From contig JABFGC010000002.1 of NCBI GenBank assembly GCA_013112685.1, forward strand, positions 2,924,902-2,988,901: a stretch of 64,000 bases of DNA, given 5' to 3'. The translations under genes and the position numbers were made by a program. Under the pieces are notes generated by a model. That model had not been told where the DNA came from. It made no database searches and saw only the letters and a list, made by a program, of their open reading frames with translations. Of this stretch, positions 52,946 through 62,679 are shown in pieces. The stretch comes from Chloroflexota bacterium. Its GTDB lineage: Bacteria > Chloroflexota > Anaerolineae > Anaerolineales > Villigracilaceae. Position 1 is the stretch's first letter, and the number at the start of each line of letters is the position of its first letter.

Positions 52946-55900
52946 ATGAACAAACCGATCCGCATTTTACTCGTGGACGACAGTCCCTTTTTTCTCGAAG
53001 CCGCGCGCGACTTCATCCAGCATCAGGAGGCGATGAGCGTGGCGGGCGTCGCCGTCAATGCAGAGGAAGCCGTCGCCCGCTTGCGGGATTTACAACCCGA
53101 CGTCATCCTGCTGGACTTGAATCTCGCACGCAGTTCTGGCTTGGAATTGATCCCGGTCTTCAAGGAAAACCTGCCGGCTGCAAAGATCGTCGTGTTGACC
53201 ATCATGGAGGAGTCCAGTTACCGCGCCGCGGCGTTGCAGGCGGGCGCGGACGATTTCGTCCCCAAGAACGATATGGGCAACAGACTCGTGACCGTCATCC
53301 ATGGCCTGATGGGACGTTCCGAATCTGCGCCGTCCTCCGTTTGGTCGAAGGAGGCGGAGCGGCGCAGGGAAAATCTTGAGGTGTCGCTCGACGACCTCAG
53401 CGATTTGATCTGCCGCTTCCGTCCAGACGGCACGCTGACCTACGTCAACGACGCATACTGCCGCTATTACGGCAGGAGCCGCGAGGAACTGATCGGCTCG
53501 AATTTCATTTCCAGCGCGGCGGACGACTTTCCGCAGAAACTTCGCGAGCACCTCCAAGCCTTTACGCCCGATCAGCCGGTCATCGCCTTCGAGCAATACG
53601 ACATCCTTCCAAACGGGGAGAAGCGCTGGCGCGAATGGGTGGACCGCGCTTTCTTCGACAAGGACGGCAAGATCGTCGAGTTCCAATCCACCGGGCGCGA
53701 CATTACCGAGCGCAAACGGGCGGAGATGGAATTGCGCGGGAGCCGGGCGCAGTTGCAGGGCGTGATCCATTCGACCATGGACGCCATCCTCAGCATTGAC
53801 GAGGATCACCGCATCACGTTATTCAATCCAGCCGCCGAGCAGATGTTCGGATGCCCGGCCTCCGAGGCGGTCGGCTCGCCGCTGGACCGCTTCATTCCCG
53901 AAACGGCGCGCGGGAAACATCGTGAATTTGTGCGCGCCTACGGTCGTTCCGGCGAGACGCGCCGCACGATGGAAACGCGCACGCTCGATCTGAGTTGTCT
54001 GCGCGCCGACGGGACGTCCTTCCCCGGTGAAATCTCCATTTCCCACTTCTGAAATGAACGGCAGGAAGACCTTCATCGCCTCCATCCGCGACATTACCGA
54101 GCGCAAACGGGCGGAGATGGAAGTGCGCGAAAGCGAAGACCGTTACCGCGACCTGGTGGAGAACACCCGCGACCTGATCTGCACACACGACCTGGAGGGG
54201 CGCATCCTGACCGTGAACCGGGCGGCAATCGTCCTGATGGGCTATAAACGCAGTGAACTCATTGGAAAAAACCTGCGCGACTTCCTGCTCCCCCAGCACC
54301 GTCCCGCCTTCGACGGTTATATTTCCCTGCTGAAACGGGATGGAATGGCAGGCGGCTTGATGACCATACTCACCAAACGCGGCGAAGCCCGTATTTGGGA
54401 ATATTCCAACACCCTGCGCGGCGCGGGCGGCGTTGAGCCGGTCGTGCGCGGCTATGCCCACGACATCACCGCGCGCAAACGGGCCGAGGAAGCCCTGCGC
54501 GAAGGGGAAAGGCGTTACCGTCAACTTTTCGAGTCGAACCCGCATCCGATGTGGGTCTATGACCTCGAAACGCTGCGCTTCCTCGCCGTCAACGACGCGG
54601 CTATATCCCATTACGGCTACTCGCGCGAAGAGTTCCTCGGCATGACCATCAAGGATATTCGTCCCTCCGAGGACGTGCCGCGCCTGCTGGAGAACGTCGC
54701 ACACGTGACCAGTGGTCTGGATCAGGCGGGCGATTGGCGTCACTTAAAAAAAGACGGCAGTATCATTGACGTGGAGATCGCCTCGCACACGCTGGATTTC
54801 GACGGACACCGGGCGGAGGTGGTCCACGCCAACGATATCACTGCGCGCAAACAGGCGGAGGAAAGACTCGCCGCCTCCGAAGCGGAACTGCGCGCGCTCT
54901 TTGCCGCCATGCGCGACGTGGTGCTGATGATTGACCGCGACGGAATCTACCGCAAGATCGCGCCCACCGACCCGGGTTTCCTCTACCGTCCGCCCGATGA
55001 ATTGCTGGGGAAATCCCTGCGCGATGTCTTCCCTCCCGCAGACGCCGAGAAATTCCTGGGCGTGATGCGCCGCGTGCTGGAGACGAAGCAGGTCGAACAG
55101 GTGGAATACGAACTTCCCATCGGCGGGCGGAGCGTGTGGTTCTCCGCCTCCATCACGCCGATGACCGGGGATATGACGGTCTGGGTGGCGCGCGACATCA
55201 CCGAGCGCAAACAGGCGGAGGAACGCATCCAGCGGCAGGTGGGCTATTTGAGCGCGCTCGCGGGAATTGACCGCGCCATCCTTTCCACGCTGGACGTGCG
55301 GGCAACCTTGAAATACCTTATCTCCCAGGCGGCGTCGCTGCTGAACGTGGATGCCGCGACCGTCCTGCTCCTCGACCCGTATAAGGGCGCGCTCGAATTC
55401 GGCGCCGGGACGGGTTTTCGCACGGACGCCGTTCGGACTGCCAGCGTCGCATTGGGCGAGGGTTACGCCGGCAGAGCCGCGCTGGAACGCCGCAAGGTGC
55501 AGATTCACAACCTGGCGGAGGAGCCGGACAATCTGTTCCTGACAGGTTTTCTGAAAGACGAGGACTTCGTCAGCTATTACGGCGCGCCGCTTATCGTACA
55601 GGGAAGGGTGGTCGGTGTGCTGGAGGCGTTCCACCGCTCGAGGAGGGAGCGCGACCAGGAATGGTTTGATTTCTTCGGCACGTTAGCCGGTCAAGCCGCC
55701 ATCGCCATAGACAATGCCAGGCTGGTCGAGGGCATCCAGGTCGCCAACACGGAACTCCTGCTCGCGTACGACGCCACCATCGAAGGCTGGTCGCGCGCCA
55801 TGGACCTGCGCGACAGGGAGACCGAAGGTCACACCCGGCGCGTCGCCGAAATGACCCTGAACCTGGCGCGGCTGGCGGGTATGAGCGACGCTGAAATGGT

Positions 55901-56318
55901 GCACGTGCGGCGCGGCGCGCTCCTGCACGACATGGGCAAACTCGGCGTGCCGGATTCCATCCTGTACAAACGCGGCGCGCTCACCGATGATGAGTGGAAG
56001 ATCATGCGCCGGCATCCGCAGTTTGCCTTCGACATGCTTTCGCCCATTGCCTATCTGAAACCCGCGCTGGACATCCCCTACTATCATCATGAAAAATGGG
56101 ACGGCACGGGCTACCCTCACGGTTTGCGGGGCGAGGAAATTCCGCTCGCCGCGCGCCTCTTCGCCGTCGCCGACGTTTGGGATGCGCTGACCTCGGACCG
56201 TCCCTACCGCCCTGCGTGGTCGGAGGAAAAAGCGCTGGAGTACATCAAAGAGCAATCGGGCAGGCACTTCGACCCCCAGGCAGTGGAGTTGTTCTTCCGA
56301 CTCAGACTTCCGAAGTAG
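52946..56318 (+). CDS. Receiver-PAS(x5)-GAF-HD-GYP regulator (one frameshift)
   Basis: An N-terminal receiver (ILLVDDSPFFLEAARDFI; phospho-Asp in VILLDLNLA) is followed by five PAS domains, a GAF domain and a C-terminal HD-GYP domain (HDMGKLGVP; HHEKWDGTGYPHGL). One extra T near 54050 (TTCTGAAATG for TTCGAAATG) breaks the frame between ISHF and EMNGRK. Total about 1123 residues. The stop TAG (56316-56318) lies in the first bases of repeat copy B. It is likely a c-di-GMP phosphodiesterase combining phosphorylation and ligand inputs. Its HD-GYP part closely resembles that at 48000-48571. Confidence 0.88.
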
Positions 56319-56412
56319 GGGCGACCCATCCATGTTTTTGCCAAATGCCTGGCACAGGGCGACCCTTTCTTGCAGATTGGCTGCCTGTTTTGCCCAAACG
56401 GGTCGCCCCTAC
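56315..56412. repeat. MITE-like repeat, copy B
   Basis: A 98-bp near-identical copy of 32295-32391 with the same GTAGGGGCGACCC terminal inverted repeats. Its first bases provide the stop codon of the preceding gene. The motif GCGTAAGGTGAGTCAATAAT follows it and is repeated at 56516-56533. Confidence 0.85.
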
Positions 56413-56525
56413 GATGAAATCGCGTAAGGTGAGTCAATAATTCATGTTACGCACCCTCACCCCCGTCCCCTCTCCCAGTGGGAGAGGGGTGAAGGGGTGA
56501 GGGAGAAGGAACTGCGTAAGGTGAG

Positions 56526-57380
56526 TCAATAATTCGTCGTGCGGTCAATCAAGCCAAGTTCCCGTGCGCGGGCGTCACACCAGCGGAAGACCCAGATGCT
56601 GACCGCGCCGAACAGCACGCTCAATCCCAGCAGCACGCCGAGGATTTCCAGGTTGCTGAAGTTCGCCAGCGTCGGGAACGCCTGCGCCACGTTCCCCACC
56701 AGCGAGCGCCGCAGCAACTCCAGCCAGTACGTGGTCGGCATGAAATAACCGATGGGACGCGACCATTCGGGCAGGACATCCAGCGGGAAGACCGCACCGC
56801 TGAAAATGTACAGCGCGCCCGCCGTCGCTTCGCCGATGAAGCCTTCGTGGCGGGCAACTGTCAACGTGATGCCAGCCAGCAGCAAGCCCAGCAGCGCGAG
56901 CATCACCACACCGACGATGAGGGTCACGATGAACAACAGCCAGTCCACTTCTGCAAAGTTGATCTTCACATTCAGGAACAAAAGTCCCGCCGCGATGGTG
57001 ATGAAGACGGCAATCGAACCCGTGATAAATCTCGCCACCCCGCGCCCCAGCAAATACAGCGGAATGTAGATGGGCGCGATGTACATGTATTTCAGCGTCT
57101 TGTAATGCTCGCGGTCGTCCACCACTGCCCACGAGACGCCCGTCATCACCGCGCCGACGTAGATGTAAAAAGCGTTGCCCAAGTAAATGTAAGGGAACAG
57201 CGCGCTGTTGTAATTTCCCTGCGTGATGATGCCGTACATGATGACCAGGATCGCCGCGCCCGAGATCGGCTTGACGATGGAATACACCGCGAACAAAAAC
57301 GGGTCGGTCCAGTTGGATTCGATCAGCCATCCCAGCCACGCCGCCATGCGGAACGAACGCCATGAAGTTGTTGTTTGCAT
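56526..57380 (-). CDS. ABC-2 type transporter permease (second)
   Basis: A 284-residue membrane protein with six hydrophobic segments and an ABC-2 pattern (FITGSIAVFITIAAGLLF; VIVGVVMLALLGLLLAGITL; AVFPLDVLPEWSRPIGYFMP, the typical ABC-2 loop). It is the last gene of a leftward ATPase-permease-permease operon; a repeat separates it from the first permease. Lipid, polysaccharide or drug export are possible. Confidence 0.88.
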   Translation of the reverse strand: MQTTTSWRSFRMAAWLGWLIESNWTDPFLFAVYSIVKPISGAAILVIMYGIITQGNYNSALFPYIYLGNAFYIYVGAVMTGVSWAVVDDREHYKTLKYMYIAPIYIPLYLLGRGVARFITGSIAVFITIAAGLLFLNVKINFAEVDWLLFIVTLIVGVVMLALLGLLLAGITLTVARHEGFIGEATAGALYIFSGAVFPLDVLPEWSRPIGYFMPTTYWLELLRRSLVGNVAQAFPTLANFSNLEILGVLLGLSVLFGAVSIWVFRWCDARARELGLIDRTTNY

Positions 57381-57393
57381 AAATCACCTTTTA

Positions 57394-57492
57394 TGTCATT
57401 GCGAGGAGTGGCGCGGTTCGCGCCACGACGAAGCAATCTCCAGGAAGGAGGGAGATTGCTTCGTCGTCGCTCCGCTCCTCCTCGCAATGACA
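57394..57492. repeat. TGTCATTGCGAGGAG palindromic repeat
   Basis: A 99-bp repeat with 15-bp terminal inverted repeats (TGTCATTGCGAGGAG / CTCCTCGCAATGACA) and inner GACGAAGCAATCTC inverted copies. This class of repeat is common in many bacterial genomes. A diverged copy is at 63722-63836. Confidence 0.85.
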
Positions 57493-57494
57493 TG

Positions 57495-58400
57495 CTATCT
57501 CCGACTCTCCGTGATCCTTCCCTCCCTCACCGCCAATTTCTCGATGTGCGCCAGCAGAATCTTCGCCGTCACGATGAACACCACCGAGAGGATCGCAAGG
57601 ATCAGGATTTCCAGTCGCACGGTCAAAAAGCCGAACTGGAATCCGGTCGGGAAGACCAGCTGCCGCATCGCATCCATGCCCAGCGTGAGCGGGATAACCG
57701 ACGCGCCCGCCGCCACCCAGAACGGCAGCGACTTGATCGGGAAGTAAAAGCCCGAAGCGAGGAAGATCGGCTCCTGCGCCAGGTTTGCCATGTGCCAGGC
57801 TTCGCGCCCGAAGAGCAAAAACGCCGAAGCCATCATCATACCCATGCCGTACAAAGCCACCATCGCCAGCATGAAGACGAGAAACAGTTGCAGGTAACTC
57901 GACACGGTATAGGTCACGCCGAAGAGGAAGACGCCCAGCAGGGTCACTGCCAGCGCGCGCATCGCCGTCGCCAGCATTCCGCCCAGCGCCATGCCGAGCA
58001 GGATCGCCATCATCGAGTTCGGCGCCATGATGTACAAAGCGAGGTTGCCCTGCTCCTTTTCCCAATACAACTGGCTGGACATGCTCCACAGGATGTTCAT
58101 CCAGAACGCGGTCATCGCGCCGCCCATCACCACGAAGCCGATGTACTCCTCCGGCGCGTTCAACGCGCGATAAACCAACACGTACGCGATTACCGCCAGC
58201 ATCGGCATGATCACGTCGAACACCATCCACGAAATCTCGCGTCGCTGCCCGACGATGCGCGGGTATGAACGCGCGATGATGGTCTTCAGGAACAGCCGCC
58301 AGCCGGTATCCTTGCGGGAATACTTCTTTTGTACAGCGAGATTTATCTCGCTTTCGCGCGAAATGAATTTCGCGGTACTATCCACATTACTGGGTTTCAC
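57495..58400 (-). CDS. ABC-2 type transporter permease (first)
   Basis: A 301-residue membrane protein with six hydrophobic segments, including VVMGGAMTAFWMNILWSMSS and ASGFYFPIKSLPFWV (ABC-2 loop). A GTG start at 58400 with GGAGG upstream is used. About 20 N-terminal residues (STAKFISRESEINLAV) are encoded by a palindromic repeat with two hairpins, so the natural N-terminus may have been shorter. It pairs with the second permease to form the exporter channel. Confidence 0.87.
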   Translation of the reverse strand: MKPSNVDSTAKFISRESEINLAVQKKYSRKDTGWRLFLKTIIARSYPRIVGQRREISWMVFDVIMPMLAVIAYVLVYRALNAPEEYIGFVVMGGAMTAFWMNILWSMSSQLYWEKEQGNLALYIMAPNSMMAILLGMALGGMLATAMRALAVTLLGVFLFGVTYTVSSYLQLFLVFMLAMVALYGMGMMMASAFLLFGREAWHMANLAQEPIFLASGFYFPIKSLPFWVAAGASVIPLTLGMDAMRQLVFPTGFQFGFLTVRLEILILAILSVVFIVTAKILLAHIEKLAVREGRITESRR

Positions 58401-58466
58401 TGGATTCCTCCTCGGTTGCGCGAGATATTATCTCGCGTTACGCTACGCGGTTTCACTGGATTCCTC
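58393..58466. repeat. Palindrome flanked by 18-bp direct repeats between ABC ATPase and permease
   Basis: GGTTTCACTGGATTCCTC occurs at 58393-58410 and again at 58449-58466, enclosing 38 bp that contain a GCGAGATATTATCTCGC hairpin. The insertion supplies the ATPase stop codon and a second ribosome binding site for the permease. Confidence 0.8.
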
Positions 58467-59456
58467 TTCCGCCATGCTGCGGCCCACCAGGTCGACGAAC
58501 ACATCTTCGAGCGTCGGCTCGCGCTTGCTCAGGCTCATCACCTTCACATCCTTTTGCGTGAAGAGATTGATGACTCGTGCCAGGGCGGATTCCTCGACCA
58601 GACTGAGACTCAACTTCGCGCCGGTCTCCGTCTCCGTGATCGCCGCTTTCGTGACCTCGGGCTGGTCCAGCAAAATTTGCTGGTTCAACCCGTTGAGCGG
58701 ACTCGTCTGAATCTCGAACAGCGCATCCTTTTGCAGTCTCTGCTTCAACGCGGATGGCGTGTCGCACGCCAGCACCCGTCCCTTGTTGATGATAGCGACG
58801 CGGTCGCACAACTCGTCGGCTTCGACCATGTAGTGCGTGGTCAGCAGGAGCGTGCGGGTCTTGTCCGCTTTCAGCCATTCGATGATGAACTTGCGGACAT
58901 CGCGCGATGCGCCCACGTCCAAGCCGAGGGTGGGTTCGTCGAGGAAAAGCACTTCGGGGTCGGTCAGGAATCCGCGCACGATGTTCATCTTCTGGCGCAG
59001 ACCGGTCGAGAGGTCGGACGATTTCGTGTGCATCCGGTCCTTCATGCCGACCATTTCGAGTAGCGCCTCGATGCGTTCGTTGGCTTCCTTCGACGGCACG
59101 CCGTAGAACTGCGAGAACATCCACAGGTTTTCGCGCACGGTCAGCAAGCCGTATCCCGAAGACTCGCCGCCCGAGACCATGTTGATCTTCGGGCGCACCA
59201 GATGCGGCTCGGTGTGGACGTCGGCTCCCGCCACGCGCGCCCAGCCCGAAGTCGGGGAAAGCAGCGTGGTCAGGACTTTGATCAGGGTGGTTTTGCCTGC
59301 GCCGTTCGGACCGAGCAATCCGAACAGTTCGCCGCGTTCGACGGTCAAATTCACATCCTGCAGGGCGACGAGTTCCTTGCGCGTTTCCTTCCGGCTGCCG
59401 CGCAGTTTGTAAATGCGGCCCAGGCTTTGGGTTTCGATTGCAAGCGTAGCGGACAT
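58443..59456 (-). CDS. ABC transporter ATP-binding protein
   Basis: A 337-residue ATPase: Walker A LLGPNGAGKTTLIK, Q-loop in MVSGGESSGYG, signature LSTGLRQKMNIVRG, Walker B VLFLDEPTLGLD and H-loop LLLTTHYMVEADEL. The C-terminal extension resembles drug/polysaccharide ABC-2 exporter ATPases. It is the first gene of the ATPase-permease-permease operon. Confidence 0.95.
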   Translation of the reverse strand: MSATLAIETQSLGRIYKLRGSRKETRKELVALQDVNLTVERGELFGLLGPNGAGKTTLIKVLTTLLSPTSGWARVAGADVHTEPHLVRPKINMVSGGESSGYGLLTVRENLWMFSQFYGVPSKEANERIEALLEMVGMKDRMHTKSSDLSTGLRQKMNIVRGFLTDPEVLFLDEPTLGLDVGASRDVRKFIIEWLKADKTRTLLLTTHYMVEADELCDRVAIINKGRVLACDTPSALKQRLQKDALFEIQTSPLNGLNQQILLDQPEVTKAAITETETGAKLSLSLVEESALARVINLFTQKDVKVMSLSKREPTLEDVFVDLVGRSMAEEESSETA

Positions 59457-59764
59457 GATTCTCCTTAAAAAATTGTAATCTCCATCGTTGTGTTTCCGTG
59501 CATCAAACGTAGGGATTGCGTCAAGCGCCTTTTGCGGGTGCGTGATACATTTGTGCGCGTAACAGATTCTCTTCTCCTCCTTTGTAAGAGAGCCAGGGCA
59601 CAGGCGATCCCTGGCTCTCGCACTTTAAGGGACGGCACATCAGGGTTCAGGGATTCTTTGCCATCACGGGCGGGGCCGCCCTTATGATTCGGTTGAGCAT
59701 GGGGAGAAACTAGAAAATCAGTTCTATTTTACTACAACTCCGATTGTGTTGTACAATCCAACCC
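59457..59764. other. Intergenic region with hairpin
   Basis: No gene is seen. It holds an 11-bp perfect stem (GAGAGCCAGGG with CCCTGGCTCTC, 59588-59619). TACAAT at 59751-59756 may be a -10 box for the GNAT gene, leaving almost no leader. Confidence 0.55.
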
Positions 59765-60388
59765 ATGACAATTTCCCACCCCAGGCTGTTGACCCTAGCG
59801 GATGTGGAGCAGGCGGCGCAGGTCATCGCCCAGGCATTTGCAGAAACCCCGTTCATGATGCACATGTACCCGTTAAAGCGAACGCGCCTCACGACCCTGG
59901 TCAAGTTCTTTCGCATCTATGCGGAAAAAGCCATCAGCCACAACCGCGGATTCGGACTCGGCGAGCCCCTGCAAGGCGCGGCATTCTGGAAATTCCCCGA
60001 ACAGCCGCCGCTATCCCCGGGGCGCAGATCATGGCGGAAGTTCCTGCCCCTGCTTCTCACCGCCTACCCGATAGGTTACTTGAGGACGCGCTCCATCATG
60101 AAACGCATCCGGGCGCTTCATGTCAAACATGCCGCTTCCGAGCCACATTTTTACCTGGATTACGTCGGCGTGATCCCCTCCGCCCGCGGGCAGGGACTCT
60201 CCTCCGCGCTCATCCGTCCCTTTTTACGCCTGGCGGATGAACGGAAAGTCTTCACCTACCTTGAGACCATGAACAAAGTCAACCTGACGCTTTACGAGCA
60301 TTTCGGCTTTCACTGTGTGGAGCAAAGCCCCGTGCACGGCACGGACATTACCGTCTACGCATTCAAGAGACCTTTTCGTTCAAGGTAA
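59765..60388 (+). CDS. GNAT family N-acetyltransferase
   Basis: A 207-residue acetyltransferase. The acetyl-CoA-binding motif A is in LDYVGVIPSARGQGLSSALI (R-x-x-G-x-G/S), followed by YLETMNKVNLTLYEHFGFHC, the usual C-terminal GNAT block. ATG at 59765 is preferred, although no ribosome binding site is visible; an ATG seven codons earlier is possible. Substrate unknown. Confidence 0.9.
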   Translation: MTISHPRLLTLADVEQAAQVIAQAFAETPFMMHMYPLKRTRLTTLVKFFRIYAEKAISHNRGFGLGEPLQGAAFWKFPEQPPLSPGRRSWRKFLPLLLTAYPIGYLRTRSIMKRIRALHVKHAASEPHFYLDYVGVIPSARGQGLSSALIRPFLRLADERKVFTYLETMNKVNLTLYEHFGFHCVEQSPVHGTDITVYAFKRPFRSR

Positions 60389-60392
60389 GAAC

Positions 60393-60516
60393 AAGACCCT
60401 AAAGGTTTTGGAAACCGGTAGCGGTAAAGGAGGAAGTGAAGTAGAGCGAGATAGTATCTCGCTCTACTCAGCGCACCACTTCAACTGACCCATTGTCTGG
60501 AAACCTTTAGGGTCTT
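60393..60516. repeat. MITE-like repeat with nested hairpins
   Basis: A 124-bp unit with 16-bp perfect terminal inverted repeats (AAGACCCTAAAGGTTT / AAACCTTTAGGGTCTT), an inner GAAGTG...CACTTC pair and a central GTAGAGCGAGATAGTATCTC hairpin. It shares the central GCGAGAT-type hairpin with the repeat at 58411-58448. Confidence 0.85.
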
Positions 60517-60534
60517 TTAGGAGAATACAACTTT

Positions 60535-61269
60535 ATGAGTGACGAATACGTCCCCCAAACCGCCATGAGCATCCATGCCCACCCCGACGACCAGGAATTC
60601 TCCATCGGCGGGACGCTCGCCAAATGGGCGCGCGCCGGCTGCGAGATCGTTTCCGTCGTCATCACCAGCGGGGATTCCGGCTCGAACGACCCAAGCAAGG
60701 GAGCGGAGTACAAGCCCGAACTGGCGCGCCTGCGCGAGACGGAGCAGTTGTCTGCCAACGAGGTGCTTGGGGTGAAGCAGACGGTTTTCCTGCGCTACCC
60801 CGACGGCGAACTCGAACCGACCCTCCAACTGCGAAAAGACCTGACACGGCTCATCCGCCAATACAAACCCGATGTGGTGCTGGCGGGCAATCCCGAAGCG
60901 TGGTTCTACGGCAATGAGTACGTCAATCACCCCGACCATCGCGCCGCGGCGCAAGCCGCCTGCGAGGCGGTCTTCCCATCGGCGGGGACAAGGCTCATTT
61001 TCACCGACCTGCTCACAGCGGGGTATGAACCGCACAACGTCAAACGGCTGTACGTTCACGGCGTGGAAAATCCCGATACGTGGGTGGACATCAGCGAGAC
61101 CATCGAGATCAAAATCGAAGCGCTGGGCAAACATGCCAGCCAGGTCAACGCGGAAGAGGTCGGCAAGTGGATGCGCGACTGGGCGAAGGAAGACGCAAAG
61201 GACAAGGAGTTCGAATATGCGGAGGCGTTCCGGGTGATGAAAATCTCGGAGGAACAGTCGGAACAATAG
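60535..61269 (+). CDS. PIG-L family N-acetylglucosaminyl deacetylase-like protein
   Basis: A 244-residue metal-dependent deacetylase-like protein. AHPDDQEFSIGG carries the His-Pro-Asp-Asp zinc motif, and NHPDHRAAAQA gives the later histidine ligand. VVITSGDSG follows the usual PIG-L strand. The family removes acetyl groups from GlcNAc-containing lipids, mycothiol or bacillithiol precursors; substrate here unknown. It ends 3 nt before the MBOAT gene, so the two are probably co-transcribed. Confidence 0.92.
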   Translation: MSDEYVPQTAMSIHAHPDDQEFSIGGTLAKWARAGCEIVSVVITSGDSGSNDPSKGAEYKPELARLRETEQLSANEVLGVKQTVFLRYPDGELEPTLQLRKDLTRLIRQYKPDVVLAGNPEAWFYGNEYVNHPDHRAAAQAACEAVFPSAGTRLIFTDLLTAGYEPHNVKRLYVHGVENPDTWVDISETIEIKIEALGKHASQVNAEEVGKWMRDWAKEDAKDKEFEYAEAFRVMKISEEQSEQ

Positions 61270-61272
61270 GGC

Positions 61273-62670
61273 ATGGCGTTCACCAGTTACAACTTCCTGC
61301 TTTTCTTTTTCATCGTCTTTGCTCTCTACTGGACGGTGCGCGAACGCCGCTGGCAAAACCTGCTTTTGCTGGCGGCAAGTTATTATTTTTACGGCTCGTT
61401 ACAGGTTTGGTACGCCGTTTTGCTGGGCGCATCCACCCTCGCGGATTTCGCACTCGCGCGCGGCATGGCATCCCGGCCCGAACGCAGGCGTTCTTTCCTT
61501 TGGCTCAGCCTGTTCCTCAACTTGGGCGTACTCGCCTTCTTCAAGTATTACAATTTTTTCGCGGACGATGTCATTGCGTTTCTCGCCGCACTCGGCGTCG
61601 AGCCGGGCCTGTTCCTCACGAGCATCCTGCTTCCCGCCGGGCTTTCCTTCTTCACGCTGAAAAAACTGGGCTATATGCTGGATGTTTCGCGCGGGACGCT
61701 CCAACCGACCCATTCGCTCGTGGACTTTGCCTTGTACGTTTCCTTCTTCCCGCAAATTGTCGCGGGTCCCATTGACCGCCCGCAAAATTTGCTGCCGCAA
61801 TTCGAAGCCGCACGCCGTTGGAAAACCGAATATCTCACCCAAGCCTTTCCCCTGATCCTGATGGGCTTCTTCAAAAAATTGGTCGTCGCCAACAGCGTGC
61901 AGATTCTGGTGGACCGCGTCTTTGGGTTTGCCCAACCGTCGGGTCTGTTATTGTTGAGCGGCGCACTCGGCTATACCCTGCAGATCCTCGCCGACTTTTC
62001 CGCCTACACCGACCTTTCGCGCGGCGTCGCATTTCTGCTGGGTTTCAACACCGTCGAAAACTTCCGCCAGCCTTACCTTTCCCTCACCCCCACCGACTTC
62101 TGGAACCGCTGGCACATCAGTCTCTCGACCTGGCTCAGGGATTACGTTTTCTTCCCCATCCGCCGCGCATTGCTGCGCTTCAAACTCAACGAAAAACTCG
62201 CCATGTCCATCCCGCCGCTGGCGACCATGTTCGTCAGCGGGCTATGGCACGGCGCGGGGCTGAATTTCGTCGTCTGGGGTTTGTATTACGGCGCGCTCAT
62301 CGCCGCCTACCAACTCATCGGCATCCGCGGCGACTGGAAGCCTGCCTCCAAAACCGCGACCTTCTTCGCCTGGCTGTTGATGTTTGCCTTCATCGTCTTC
62401 GGTTGGATGATGTTCCGCGCGCCGTCACTCGACTGGCTGATCAACATTTTCATCCACTCGCCGTTCATCCCAAGCCGGAGCGAATTTGTGCTTGCCCTTA
62501 TCACCTTCACCGCTGCGCTGGCGTACTCCATCCCGCTCTTGGTGAACCACCTCATTGACCGCCGCGCCGGCGGGACCTGGCTCCAAGCCGCCTTTTACGC
62601 CATCGCCGCCGCCCTGATTGTGGTTTACGTCAACTCGACGAGTTCGGACTTCATCTACTTCCAATTTTAG
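61273..62670 (+). CDS. MBOAT family O-acyltransferase (AlgI/DltB-like)
   Basis: A 465-residue multi-pass membrane protein. Landmarks are YNFLLFFFIVFALYW at the start, GLSFFTLKKLGYMLDVSRG, FFPQIVAGPIDRP, the TDFWNRWHISLSTWLRDYVF block, and SGLWHGAGLNFVVWG, which contains the catalytic His of MBOATs. AlgI/DltB-type proteins pass acyl groups across the membrane to an acceptor. The adjacent SGNH-like gene would complete an extracellular O-acetylation pair. Confidence 0.93.
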   Translation: MAFTSYNFLLFFFIVFALYWTVRERRWQNLLLLAASYYFYGSLQVWYAVLLGASTLADFALARGMASRPERRRSFLWLSLFLNLGVLAFFKYYNFFADDVIAFLAALGVEPGLFLTSILLPAGLSFFTLKKLGYMLDVSRGTLQPTHSLVDFALYVSFFPQIVAGPIDRPQNLLPQFEAARRWKTEYLTQAFPLILMGFFKKLVVANSVQILVDRVFGFAQPSGLLLLSGALGYTLQILADFSAYTDLSRGVAFLLGFNTVENFRQPYLSLTPTDFWNRWHISLSTWLRDYVFFPIRRALLRFKLNEKLAMSIPPLATMFVSGLWHGAGLNFVVWGLYYGALIAAYQLIGIRGDWKPASKTATFFAWLLMFAFIVFGWMMFRAPSLDWLINIFIHSPFIPSRSEFVLALITFTAALAYSIPLLVNHLIDRRAGGTWLQAAFYAIAAALIVVYVNSTSSDFIYFQF

Positions 62671-62679
62671 GGACCCGAC

